DNA of 34,202 nucleotides from JBHENN01 sp046262015 (lineage in GTDB: Bacteria > Actinomycetota > CADDZG01 > WHSQ01), in NCBI GenBank assembly GCA_046262015.1, contig JBHENN010000057.1, forward strand, positions 1 to 34,202. The letters are read 5' to 3'. The notes under the pieces are model-generated. The model was not told the origin of the DNA. It saw only the letters and a program-made list of their open reading frames with translations, and did not search any database. The first letter of the stretch is position 1; each line of letters begins with the position of its first letter. The position numbers were made by a program, and so were the translations under genes. Shown here piece by piece: positions 6,753 through 14,170 of the stretch.

Positions 6753-7639
6753 GGGATCACCGGCGCCCTCTCCACATCTCGATGCACCGTCTTCACTTCG
6801 AAGCCGGCACCTGCGATCGACCGGGCCACGTCCTCGGCGAGCACCACCGATCGGTGGCGTCCGCCCGTGCAACCCACTGCCAGGGTGACGTAGTGACGCC
6901 CTTCGGTGCGGTATCCGGGAAGGAGAACCCCGAGGAGATCGCGCGTGCGCTCGAGGAACTCCTTGGCCCCCGGCTGGATCATGACGTAGTCGCGCACGGG
7001 CGGGTCCAGACCCGTCAGCTCTCGGAGCCCTTCGACCCAGTGGGGATTCGGAAGGAACCTGACGTCCAGCACCAGGTCGGCATCGAGGGGCAGGCCATGC
7101 TTGAACCCGAACGACATGACCGTGATCGTCATGTCTTCGGCAAAGGTCGCGCCCTCGAAGTAGCTGCGCATCTTCGCACGAAGCTGGTGCACGGAGAGGT
7201 CTGACGTGTCGATGATGAGGTCCGCCGCGTCGCGCAGCGGGTTCATGACCTGCCGCTCCTTCTGGATACCGACCGCAACCTGAGACTCGCGCGCCAGCGG
7301 GTGGCGTCGCCTGGTCGCATCGAAACGGCGAACGAGAGCGTCGTCCGACGCCTCCAGGAAGATGAGGCGGCAGCTCACCAGCAGGCGCAACTTGTCGATC
7401 TCACGAGCTGCCTCCTCGAAGAACTTGCCTCCCCGCACGTCGATCACCAGAGCGATCTTCTTCATCGGAACGCCCGGGGCCAGGGCGAGGGCCAACATCT
7501 TGTCGATCAGGGTCGGCGGGAGGTTGTCGATCACGAACCATCCGAGGTCCTCGAGCGCGTCTGCCGCCTCGGACCGCCCCGCCCCGGACAGCCCGGTGAT
7601 GACGGCCACCTCTACCTCGCGTTCGATGTCGGCCGTCAC
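6749..7639 (-). CDS. rapZ: RapZ/YvcJ family nucleotide-binding protein
   Basis: This 296-residue ATP/GTP-binding protein has the Walker A GLSGAGRS near residue 16, the LEDLGWFVIDNLPPTLI segment, a DVRGGKFF element and the C-terminal RapZ signature (MSFGFKHGLP, DVRFLPNPHWVEGLRELTG, VGCTGGRHRSV). In E. coli RapZ controls amino-sugar synthesis through sRNA decay; in Gram-positives YvcJ is linked to competence and metabolism, so the target here is not predictable. The GTG start at 7639 overlaps the uvrC stop (GTGA) and its own stop overlaps the yvcK start (ATGA), making a tightly coupled uvrC-rapZ-yvcK unit, a standard actinobacterial order. Confidence 0.96.
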   Translation of the reverse strand: MTADIEREVEVAVITGLSGAGRSEAADALEDLGWFVIDNLPPTLIDKMLALALAPGVPMKKIALVIDVRGGKFFEEAAREIDKLRLLVSCRLIFLEASDDALVRRFDATRRRHPLARESQVAVGIQKERQVMNPLRDAADLIIDTSDLSVHQLRAKMRSYFEGATFAEDMTITVMSFGFKHGLPLDADLVLDVRFLPNPHWVEGLRELTGLDPPVRDYVMIQPGAKEFLERTRDLLGVLLPGYRTEGRHYVTLAVGCTGGRHRSVVLAEDVARSIAGAGFEVKTVHRDVERAPVIP

Positions 7640-9531
7640 GAAGCCCTTCCCCGCTCCGCGGGGGCCGCCCGGTGCAGCGCCTCATACACCGCAGCCGCGA
7701 CCGCAGCGGGGATCCCGATCCCCTGAAGCTCCTCGACCGAGGCCTCTCTCACCCGCTTGACGGACCCGAAGGTCGCCAGCAGCTTCCGGCGGCGCGCCTC
7801 CCCCAGCCCCGGTATCCCATCGAGCGCGGACCGGGTCATCTGTTTTCCCCGGCGGAGTCTGTGGTAAGCGAGGGCGAACCTGTGTGCCTCGTCGCGGATC
7901 TGCTGCAGCAGGTAGAGCGCTTCGGACGCGCGGGGGATGCGCACGGGCTCCGCGGCTTCGGGCAGGAACACCTCCTCCATGCGCTTGGCGAGCGAGATCG
8001 TAGTGACGCCCTCGACACCGAGCGCAGCCATCACCTCGACCGCCCGGTTGAGCTGGCCCTTGCCGCCGTCGATCACCACGAGGTTCGGAGGGTAGGCGAA
8101 GCGACGAGGCGCCGGCGTCTCGGATCCAGCCGGAGGCATGGTTGCGCCGTCCTCGATCAGCCTGGTGAATCTCCTGCGGATCACCTCTCCCATCATCGCG
8201 ACATCGTCGGGGCCTTCGGTCCATTTGATCCTGAACCTGCGATAGTCGGACCGCTTCGGCAACCCATCCTCGAACACCACCATCGAGCCCACCGCTTCGG
8301 TCGGGCCCGTGTTCGAGATGTCGTAACACTCGATCCGCAGCGGGGCGTCGGGCATCCCGATCTCATCTTGGAGCTCTCTCAGCTGACGCGCCCGGGCCGC
8401 GAAGTCGCTCGCCCTCTTCATGCGGTGCTGGGCGAATGCCTGCCCCGCGTTCTCGGTAACGGTCTGCAACAACGCACGCTTCTCCCCGCGCTGCGGGATC
8501 CGGATGCGGACCCGGCCCCCGCGCCGCTCCGCCAGCCACCGCTCGAGCAGCTCGCGATCGTCCGGGTCGAAAGGGACGAGCACCTCGCGCGGCACCTCCG
8601 AGTCGGCGTAGAGACGCTCGAGGAAGCGGGCCACCACCCCGGAAGGAGCGAGGTCCTCGACCTTGTCGACGATGAACCCCTTCCTGCCGGTCACCCGGCC
8701 CTGACGGACGAAGAACACCTGTATCGCCGCCTCGAGCTCATCTTCGCTGACCCCGACGACGTCCAGGTCCACCTTCTCCGAGGAGACCATCTGTTGTCGC
8801 TCGATGACCTTGCGTACGTTCTCGAGCTGGTCGCGCGCCTTGGCCGCGACCTCGTAGTCCTGGCGCGCCGAGGCTTCCCGCATCGAGCGCTCGAGGCGCG
8901 TCAAGACAGGCTTGCGGTTCCCCTCGAGGAAGTCACACAGGTCGAGTGCGATGCGGCGGTGCTCGTCGGGATCGACCGCGCCCACGCACGGCCCCGCGCA
9001 GCGTTCGATGTCGTACAGCAGACAGGGCCGGCCCCGCCGGCGGGCACGGTCGAAAACCCCCTGCGAGCAGGTTCGCATGGGGAAGGTCCGAAGAAGCAGG
9101 TCGAGCGTCTCCCGGATCGCATAAGCGTGAGCGAAAGGCCCGTAGTAGCGGATGCCCTTCTTCTTGGCGCCTCTTAGCACCCGCGCCCGCGGCACGTCTT
9201 CGTTCAGCGTGACCGCGAGGTAGGGATAGCTCTTGTCGTCGCGGTAGCGGACGTTGTACCGAGGCCGGTGCTCCTTGATCAGGTTCAGCTCCAGATGCAG
9301 CGCTTCGACCTCGTTGTCGGTGACGATCCATTCCACCTCGACCGCGGCCTCCACCATGGCGCGGGTGCGTGGGTGCAGGTCGCTCGCGAAGTAGTTGGAC
9401 AGGCGACTCCGCAACGACTTCGCCTTGCCGGCGTAGATCACGCGTCCGCGCTCGTCCCGGAACAGGTACACCCCGGGGCGGGTCGGTATCGAGCCCGCCT
9501 GGGGACGCGCTATCGAGGTCTTCGAACGCAT
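7636..9531 (-). CDS. uvrC: UvrABC system protein C (excinuclease subunit)
   Basis: UvrC makes the dual incisions in nucleotide excision repair after UvrA/UvrB locate damage. The 631-residue protein has all expected parts in order: an N-terminal GIY-YIG nuclease domain (PGVYLF near residue 19, VIYAGKAKSLRSRLSNYF near 31), a Cys cluster region (CLLYDIERCAGPCVG), a UVR coiled coil (ARQDYEVAAKARDQLENV), the RNase H-like 5' nuclease domain (RIECYDISNTGPTEAVGSMV, VIDGGKGQLNRA, DEAHRFALAYHR) and a C-terminal helix-hairpin-helix pair (LDGIPGLGEARRRKLLATFGS). I chose ATG 9531, 18 residues before the GIY domain; longer readings add unrelated sequence. The 128 bases upstream to trmD hold no gene that I can support. 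Confidence 0.97.
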   Translation of the reverse strand: MRSKTSIARPQAGSIPTRPGVYLFRDERGRVIYAGKAKSLRSRLSNYFASDLHPRTRAMVEAAVEVEWIVTDNEVEALHLELNLIKEHRPRYNVRYRDDKSYPYLAVTLNEDVPRARVLRGAKKKGIRYYGPFAHAYAIRETLDLLLRTFPMRTCSQGVFDRARRRGRPCLLYDIERCAGPCVGAVDPDEHRRIALDLCDFLEGNRKPVLTRLERSMREASARQDYEVAAKARDQLENVRKVIERQQMVSSEKVDLDVVGVSEDELEAAIQVFFVRQGRVTGRKGFIVDKVEDLAPSGVVARFLERLYADSEVPREVLVPFDPDDRELLERWLAERRGGRVRIRIPQRGEKRALLQTVTENAGQAFAQHRMKRASDFAARARQLRELQDEIGMPDAPLRIECYDISNTGPTEAVGSMVVFEDGLPKRSDYRRFRIKWTEGPDDVAMMGEVIRRRFTRLIEDGATMPPAGSETPAPRRFAYPPNLVVIDGGKGQLNRAVEVMAALGVEGVTTISLAKRMEEVFLPEAAEPVRIPRASEALYLLQQIRDEAHRFALAYHRLRRGKQMTRSALDGIPGLGEARRRKLLATFGSVKRVREASVEELQGIGIPAAVAAAVYEALHRAAPAERGRAS

Positions 9532-9659
9532 GACCCCATTGTCCCGCGCCCATCGTCCGGCCCGACCCACCGCGCGGAACTGGATCAGAGAGACCCTGCC
9601 CTTGCCCGATAACCATGGCGCCTCAGCGGCCACCGTCCCCAGATATGGAGCGTGGCGGC

Positions 9660-10331
9660 CTACGTCGGAAGGTCGGGACGGCGCTCCCGGGTCAGCTCCT
9701 CCGCCCGAGCCCGGCGCCAGCGGTCGACCGCGACGTGGTCACCGGACAGGAGCACGTCGGGCACGCGCCACCCGCGGAAGTCCGCCGGCCGCGTGTACTG
9801 CGGGTACTCGAGCAGGCCGTCGCGCCCGTGGGACTCGGACGCGAGCGACGCCGCGTTCCCCAGGACCCCGGGCACGAGGCGCGCCACCGCATCGATCACC
9901 ACCAATGCGGGCAGCTCGCCTCCAGCCAGCACGTAGTCCCCGATCGACAGCTCCTCGTCGGCGAGATGCTCGGCGACACGCTCGTCGACCCCCTCGTAAC
10001 GTCCGCAGACCAACACCAGGTGCGGCTTCTCGGCGAGCCGCTCGACCCCGCGCTGGTCCAGATTCCGCCCCCGGGGCGAGAGCAACACCACGTGGGCCTC
10101 GTCGCTCCCGAGAGACTCGACCGCGTCGAAGATCGGCTCGGGCCGCATCACCATCCCGGCGCCACCGCCGTAAGGCTCGTCGTCGACCGAGCGGTGCCGC
10201 CCGAGCCCGTGGGCGCGCAGGTCGTGGACCCGCACCTCCAGCATCCGGTCGGCTATCGCCTTGCCGAGCAGGCTCGTGCCGAGGAACGGCTGGAACAGGT
10301 CGGGGAAGAGGGTGACGACGTCGATGCGCAC
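9660..10331 (-). CDS. trmD: tRNA (guanine37-N1)-methyltransferase
   Basis: TrmD uses S-adenosylmethionine to methylate G37 next to the anticodon, preventing frameshifts. The 223-residue protein begins RIDVVTLFPDLFQPF and shows family motifs DDEPYGGGAGMVMRPEP, LLSPRGRNLDQ, LVCGRYEGVDERV and the trefoil-knot SAM site SIGDYVLAGGELPALVVIDAVARLVPGVLG (in pieces SIGDYVLAGGELP and IDAVARLVPGVLGN), then LLEYPQYTRPADFRGW. The GTG start at 10331 lies 7 bases after the rimM stop. It is the last gene of the rpsP-khpA-rimM-trmD cluster, a conserved translation operon, although rplS is not found after it here. Confidence 0.97.
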   Translation of the reverse strand: MRIDVVTLFPDLFQPFLGTSLLGKAIADRMLEVRVHDLRAHGLGRHRSVDDEPYGGGAGMVMRPEPIFDAVESLGSDEAHVVLLSPRGRNLDQRGVERLAEKPHLVLVCGRYEGVDERVAEHLADEELSIGDYVLAGGELPALVVIDAVARLVPGVLGNAASLASESHGRDGLLEYPQYTRPADFRGWRVPDVLLSGDHVAVDRWRRARAEELTRERRPDLPT

Positions 10332-10338
10332 GGCCGCG

Positions 10339-10839
10339 TTAGTCGATCAGACCCTGTGGTGGATCGATGACCACCCGGCGCGCCGCGAGGTCCACCTCGA
10401 CCACGATGTTCGCGACGAGCGGCACAAGCGTCTCGCCCGAGCTCGTACGCACCGCGATCAGGTCCTGAGCGGGGCGCGCGAGATGGTCGACGACCTCGCC
10501 CACCAAGGACCCGTCGCGGGTCCACACATCGCACCCGATCAGGTCGTGGACCCAGAGCTCGCCATCGCCCAACTCGCGCAGCTCGTCGTGGCCGACGTAG
10601 AGAGCACCTCGCAGCTCCTCTGCACCACCACGGTCGTCGACACCCACGAACTTGACCAGGAAGCGATCTCCGTGAACCCGCGCGTCCTCGACGATCAGGG
10701 TCCGACCATCGGCATGCGCCAGCCGCGCGCCCGGATCGAAGCGATGCGGATCGTCCGAGATGCGAACCACGTAGACCTCGCCCGAGAGACCGTGCGGCTT
10801 GCCGACCTCTCCTGCCAGCAGGCCCGCAGCCTCGATCAG
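10339..10839 (-). CDS. rimM: Ribosome maturation factor RimM, with probable CTG start
   Basis: RimM binds bS19 and helps 30S head maturation. The protein (166 residues if full length) has the N-terminal RimM barrel beginning AGEVGKPHGLSGEVYV and the SDDPHRFDPGARL segment, then a C-terminal PRC-barrel (LRGALYVGHDELRELGDGE, HDLIGCDVWTRDGSLVGEV, LVPLVANIVVEVDLAARRV). The GKPHGLSGEV motif is near-invariant, yet no ATG, GTG or TTG precedes it in frame; the first standard start (GTG at 10770) falls after it. CTG at 10839, within the CTGA that ends the KH-protein gene, restores the normal N-terminus, and GAGG lies 7 bases before it. Product identity is secure; the start codon is inference. Confidence 0.88.
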   Translation of the reverse strand: MIEAAGLLAGEVGKPHGLSGEVYVVRISDDPHRFDPGARLAHADGRTLIVEDARVHGDRFLVKFVGVDDRGGAEELRGALYVGHDELRELGDGELWVHDLIGCDVWTRDGSLVGEVVDHLARPAQDLIAVRTSSGETLVPLVANIVVEVDLAARRVVIDPPQGLID

Positions 10840-11072
10840 TCCACCACCTCGACCAGGAACGTCTGACCGTCACGTTGGCCGGCCGCACGCGCCAGCGCGC
10901 GCAACGAACGGATGATCCTGCCGTTGCGGCCGATGACCTTGCCGGCGTCCTCCGGATGCACGGTCAGCTCGAGCACGGTCGCGCCGCGATCCCCCTCGAT
11001 CTCCTCGATGTGGAACTCCTCGGGGTGGTCGACCAGCCACGGCCCTACGTATTCGAGCAGCGCGCGGCTCAC
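10836..11072 (-). CDS. khpA: KhpA-type KH-domain RNA-binding protein
   Basis: This 78-residue protein is a single KH domain: LLEYVGPWLVDHPEEFHIEEI, then LELTVHPEDAGKVIGRNGRII carried as the GxxG loop IGRNGR near residue 48, and IRSLRALARAAG. KhpA homologues pair with KhpB/EloR and bind many RNAs, affecting cell elongation in Gram-positives; the position between rpsP and rimM is the standard one. It starts 6 bases after the rpsP stop and its stop codon overlaps the presumed CTG start of rimM. Confidence 0.93.
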   Translation of the reverse strand: MSRALLEYVGPWLVDHPEEFHIEEIEGDRGATVLELTVHPEDAGKVIGRNGRIIRSLRALARAAGQRDGQTFLVEVVD

Positions 11073-11078
11073 CTCGAC

Positions 11079-11528
11079 CTACTCGGTCGGCTCGGCGTCG
11101 GGAGCGGCGGCCTGCTGGTCGACCGCCTCGGGAACTTCGGCCGGAGCGGCATCGCCCTCGGGCTCGTCACCGCGCTCGGACACGGACGCAGCGGGTGTTG
11201 CCTTGATCGACGCCGCGGGGGTCGCCTTGCGTGTGGCCGCCGGGGACGCCTCCTGCAGGGTCGCGGCCGGCGCTTCTCCGGTGAATTCGGACCATGCTCC
11301 GCTGAGCTGCAGGAGCTTCCTGACGGGATCGGAGGGTTGCGCCCCCCGCCCCAGCCAGTAGACGGCCCGGGAGGTGTCGATCTCGATCACGGACGGCTCG
11401 TTGCGCGGCGCGTAGTGTCCGATCGACTCGATGATGCGGCCGTCGCGTGGGCTACGTGCATCCGCGACCACCACGCGATACGTGGGCTGCTTGCGCTTGC
11501 CGACGCGCATCAACCTGATCTTGACCAT
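11079..11528 (-). CDS. rpsP: 30S ribosomal protein bS16 with long low-complexity tail
   Basis: Residues 1-80 are a normal bS16: VKIRLMRVGKRKQPTYRVVVADARSPRDGR and IESIGHYAPRNEP, RAVYWLGRGAQPSDPVRKLL in the expected order. It is an early-binding 30S protein. Residues about 85-149 form an Ala/Pro/Glu-rich extension with near repeats (SPAATRKATPAAS, IKATPAAS), which is absent in the shorter orthologues but seen as variable tails in some actinobacteria. The ATG at 11528 follows AAGGAG at a short spacing. A TGCTAAGAT extended -10 about 46 bases upstream could drive the rpsP-khpA-rimM-trmD unit; the 91-base gap to ffh otherwise holds only an A6 run. Confidence 0.96.
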   Translation of the reverse strand: MVKIRLMRVGKRKQPTYRVVVADARSPRDGRIIESIGHYAPRNEPSVIEIDTSRAVYWLGRGAQPSDPVRKLLQLSGAWSEFTGEAPAATLQEASPAATRKATPAASIKATPAASVSERGDEPEGDAAPAEVPEAVDQQAAAPDAEPTE

Positions 11529-11573
11529 GCTTCTCCTTGGGATCTTTTTTCGTGGGACCTGTGCGAACGAGCG

Positions 11574-11582
11574 ATCTTAGCA
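11574..11582 (-). promoter_or_regulatory. Candidate extended -10 for rpsP operon
   Basis: TGCTAAGAT matches TGnTAnnnT. It lies in the 91-base gap between ffh and rpsP and would give a leader of about 40 bases containing the AAGGAG site. No clear -35 was found, which is usual for extended -10 promoters. Confidence 0.45.
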
Positions 11583-11619
11583 GCTAGAGGGCCTATTCCC
11601 GAGAGCGAGGGGGGCGAGG

Positions 11620-12972
11620 TCACGCCCCGAAGCCGGGCGGCAGCTTCATGCCGCCCGGGAGGCGCGGCATCTTGCCGCCCGGACCGCCTGCGGAGAACGA
11701 CTTCATCATCTTGCGGACCTCCTGGAACTGCTTGACCAGGCGGTTGACGTCCGAGACGGTCATGCCGCACCCGCGCGCGATGCGCTTGCGGCGGCTCCCG
11801 TTGATCAGCGAGGGATCGTTGCGCTCGGCGCGCGTCATCGATCGGATGATCGCCTCGACACGCGGGAGCTGCTGGTCGACCTGGGCATCGCCGAGGGGCA
11901 GCTTCGACATACCAGGCAGCATGCCCATCACCTGCGACAGCGGACCCATCTTCTTGAGCGCCTGCATCTGACTGAGGAAGTCGTCGAACGTGAAGTCTGC
12001 CTTGCGGAGCTTCTCTTCCATCGCCCGCGCCTCGGACTCGTCGAAGGCATCCTCCGCCTTCTCGATCAGGGTCAGCACGTCGCCCATCCCGAGGATGCGC
12101 GACGCCATGCGGTCGGGATGGAAGGTCTCGAGGTCGCCGAGCTTCTCGCCGACGCCGGCGAACTTGATCGGCTTGCCGGTGACGAACGACATCGAGAGTG
12201 CGGCACCCCCGCGCGCGTCTCCGTCGAGCTTGGTCAGGACGATGCCGGTGACGTCGACCTCGGCGAGGAACGACTCTGCGACGTTGACCGCATCCTGGCC
12301 GGTCATCGCGTCGCAGACGAGCAGGATCTCGGTGGGAGACACGCTCTTGGCGACCCCGCGCAACTCGGCCATGAGCTCCTCGTCGACGTGCATACGGCCG
12401 GCTGTGTCCACCACCAGGTCCGTGAACGCCTCCGCACCCGCGTGGGCGCGTGCTCGTTCGGCTACGCCGGGCGCATCCGTCTCGCCTGGTTCCGCGTAGA
12501 CCGGGACTGCGATCTGCTCCCCCAGGAGCTGGAGCTGCCGGATCGCCGCGGGACGTCGGAGGTCGCACGCGGCAAGCACGGGACGGCGGCCCTGCGACTT
12601 CAGCAACCGTGCCAGCTTCGCCGCAGCGGTCGTCTTCCCCGATCCCTGGAGGCCGGCCATCAGGATCACCCGCGGGGGGCGTGGGGAATGCTCGAGACCA
12701 ACGGCCTCGTGCCCGAGCACGTCGATCAGTGCACCGTGCACGAGCTTCACGACCTGCTGCGCGGGCGTGAGGCTCTTGTGTATCTCCGCGCCGGCAGCCC
12801 GGGCCCGCACGTCGGCTACGAACGCCTTGACCACCTTGAGGGACACGTCGGCCTCGAGCAGCGCCAAGCGGATCTCGCGCAGGACCTCGTCGACCTGTTT
12901 CTCGTTGAGCCGGCCGCGCGAGCGCAGACGCGTGAAGATGTCGTCGAGCCGGCCGCTCAGGGAATCGAACAT
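11620..12972 (-). CDS. ffh: Signal recognition particle protein Ffh (SRP54)
   Basis: Ffh is the GTPase that binds SRP RNA and signal sequences at the ribosome and docks with FtsY. The 450-residue protein has an N domain, a G domain with P-loop GLQGSGKTTA near residue 107, CDLRRPAAIRQL, VDTAGRMHVDEELM, VLTKLDGDARGGAALS and GVGEKLGDLETFHPDRMASRILGMGD (as GVGEKLGDLE and RMASRILGMGD), and the Met-rich M domain (DFLSQMQALKKMGPLSQVMG, RRKRIARGCGMTVSDVNRL). The C-terminal Gly/Pro tail (MPRLPGGMKLPPGFG) is typical. No SRP RNA gene was found in the window. Confidence 0.97.
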   Translation of the reverse strand: MFDSLSGRLDDIFTRLRSRGRLNEKQVDEVLREIRLALLEADVSLKVVKAFVADVRARAAGAEIHKSLTPAQQVVKLVHGALIDVLGHEAVGLEHSPRPPRVILMAGLQGSGKTTAAAKLARLLKSQGRRPVLAACDLRRPAAIRQLQLLGEQIAVPVYAEPGETDAPGVAERARAHAGAEAFTDLVVDTAGRMHVDEELMAELRGVAKSVSPTEILLVCDAMTGQDAVNVAESFLAEVDVTGIVLTKLDGDARGGAALSMSFVTGKPIKFAGVGEKLGDLETFHPDRMASRILGMGDVLTLIEKAEDAFDESEARAMEEKLRKADFTFDDFLSQMQALKKMGPLSQVMGMLPGMSKLPLGDAQVDQQLPRVEAIIRSMTRAERNDPSLINGSRRKRIARGCGMTVSDVNRLVKQFQEVRKMMKSFSAGGPGGKMPRLPGGMKLPPGFGA

Positions 12973-12976
12973 CGCC

Positions 12977-13252
12977 CTAGCGTAAGTGGAGGTACACGCC
13001 GAGAGCGATCAGCCCGATGCCGAGCACGCTTGCGCCCACCTGTAGGAGACCCTCCCGGTCACGCCTCCATAGGGTCAGCCGGTCGATCACGCTCCACGCC
13101 ACGATCACGGAACCGGCCCCGGCGAAGATGCCGGCGGCCACCGGCGGCAACAGCAGCCGGTAGACCAGGTAACCGAAGCCGACGGCGCCGATGCGCAGGG
13201 GCATCCGGAGCCGCTCCGGCAGCGGGGGGCGTTGCTCCCGACCCGTGGTCAT
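12977..13252 (-). CDS. Small membrane protein of unknown function
   Basis: I do not recognise a family. The 91-residue product has a charged N-terminus (TTGREQRPPLPERLR) followed by hydrophobic stretches at about 20-36, 37-57 and 72-90, so two or three membrane helices. A basic loop (LTLWRRDREGLL) separates the last two and would favour the cytoplasm. The ATG overlaps the stop of the upstream SDR gene (ATGA), and its stop lies 4 bases before ffh, so it is very likely co-transcribed with both. It interrupts the ftsY-ffh neighbourhood together with the SDR gene. The coupling on both sides supports that it is real despite its small size. Confidence 0.7.
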   Translation of the reverse strand: MTTGREQRPPLPERLRMPLRIGAVGFGYLVYRLLLPPVAAGIFAGAGSVIVAWSVIDRLTLWRRDREGLLQVGASVLGIGLIALGVYLHLR

Positions 13253-14160
13253 GCCGCGAGGTACCGAGCGAGACCCTCGGTCAGCTCGAGAGGCTGCAGG
13301 CCGAGCAGCATCTCCAGCTCGCTCGCGTCCACGAGGCCGTCCTGCGTGGCGAAGTCGACCGCGCCGGGGGATAGCGGGGGGGACGGAAGCAGCAGGAGAG
13401 GCGCCGTGGCGAGCTTCACCAGCGGCGCCGGCACGGGCACGATCACCCGGCGCTTGCCGAGCGTGCGACACACGGCCGCGACCACGTCTCTCATCGTCCA
13501 CACCGCGCGGGAGCCGATCTCCAGCGTCTTGTTCCACGCCGCCTCCGTCTCGAGGATCCGGCGCACGGCGACCGCGATGTCGCCGACGTATACGGGCTGG
13601 ACGCGCTGGGGGCGCCCGACCGGCGCCGGCATAGGCACGACCGGCGAGATGCGGGAGATCGCGACGAACTTGTTCAGCGCCTTGTCGCCCGGGCCATAGG
13701 CCCATGACGGCCGGAGGAGACAGTGGTCGATCCCGCTGCGACCGATCGCCTGCTCGGCGAGGCCCTTGGCGCGGTACCAGCTCCATGGGCTCGTCGGGCT
13801 GGCGCCGGCCCCGCTCACGTACAGGAACCGGCGGACGCCGGCGCCGCGCGCCTCGGCCAAGAGGTCCCTGGTGGCGCCGACCTCGTAGCGATGGAACGTG
13901 CGCCCCTTGCGGGGCTGCTCCATCGGGTAGTTCGGGAACGCGAGCGCGGTGACCACCGTGTCCGCTCCGTCCAGGGTGCCGCGCAGCGACTCGGGATCCA
14001 GGACATCGCCCCGGAGACCGCGCGCGTCGCCGAGACCCGGGATGGCCGTGACGCGTGCAGGATCCCGGGTGAGGACGTCCACGTCGTGGCCGGCGGCGAG
14101 AAGCTCCCCCACGATGTGCCTCCCGATGAACCCGGTACCGCCTGCGACGACGACCTTCAC
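13249..14160 (-). CDS. NAD(P)-binding SDR / epimerase-like protein (NDUFA9-type atypical SDR)
   Basis: This 303-residue protein begins with a Rossmann motif VVVAGGTGFIGRHIV and has GDVLDPESL, the cofactor-associated RRFLYVSGAGA and WYRAKGLAEQAI with the Tyr/Lys pair of atypical SDRs, LLRPSWAYGPGD, and VQPVYVGDIAVAV. These match NAD(P)H-binding epimerase-like proteins related to the complex I assembly subunit NDUFA9, a group whose substrates are mostly unknown; some act on quinone or lipid pathways. The C-terminal part (PAPLVKLATAPLLLLPSPP) is hydrophobic and may associate with membrane. It is placed 10 bases after ftsY and overlaps the small membrane protein gene, with no obvious tie to SRP function. 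Confidence 0.85.
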   Translation of the reverse strand: MKVVVAGGTGFIGRHIVGELLAAGHDVDVLTRDPARVTAIPGLGDARGLRGDVLDPESLRGTLDGADTVVTALAFPNYPMEQPRKGRTFHRYEVGATRDLLAEARGAGVRRFLYVSGAGASPTSPWSWYRAKGLAEQAIGRSGIDHCLLRPSWAYGPGDKALNKFVAISRISPVVPMPAPVGRPQRVQPVYVGDIAVAVRRILETEAAWNKTLEIGSRAVWTMRDVVAAVCRTLGKRRVIVPVPAPLVKLATAPLLLLPSPPLSPGAVDFATQDGLVDASELEMLLGLQPLELTEGLARYLAA

Positions 14161-14170
14161 GCGCCCAGCT

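Noticed and set aside
9532..9659. A small gene or RNA in the gap between trmD and uvrC
   Set aside because: No frame with a plausible start and family pattern, and no strong structure could be seen.
11546..11551. T6 run (plus strand) upstream of rpsP as part of an intrinsic terminator for ffh
   Set aside because: On the ffh strand it reads A6 and no stem precedes it in the right orientation.
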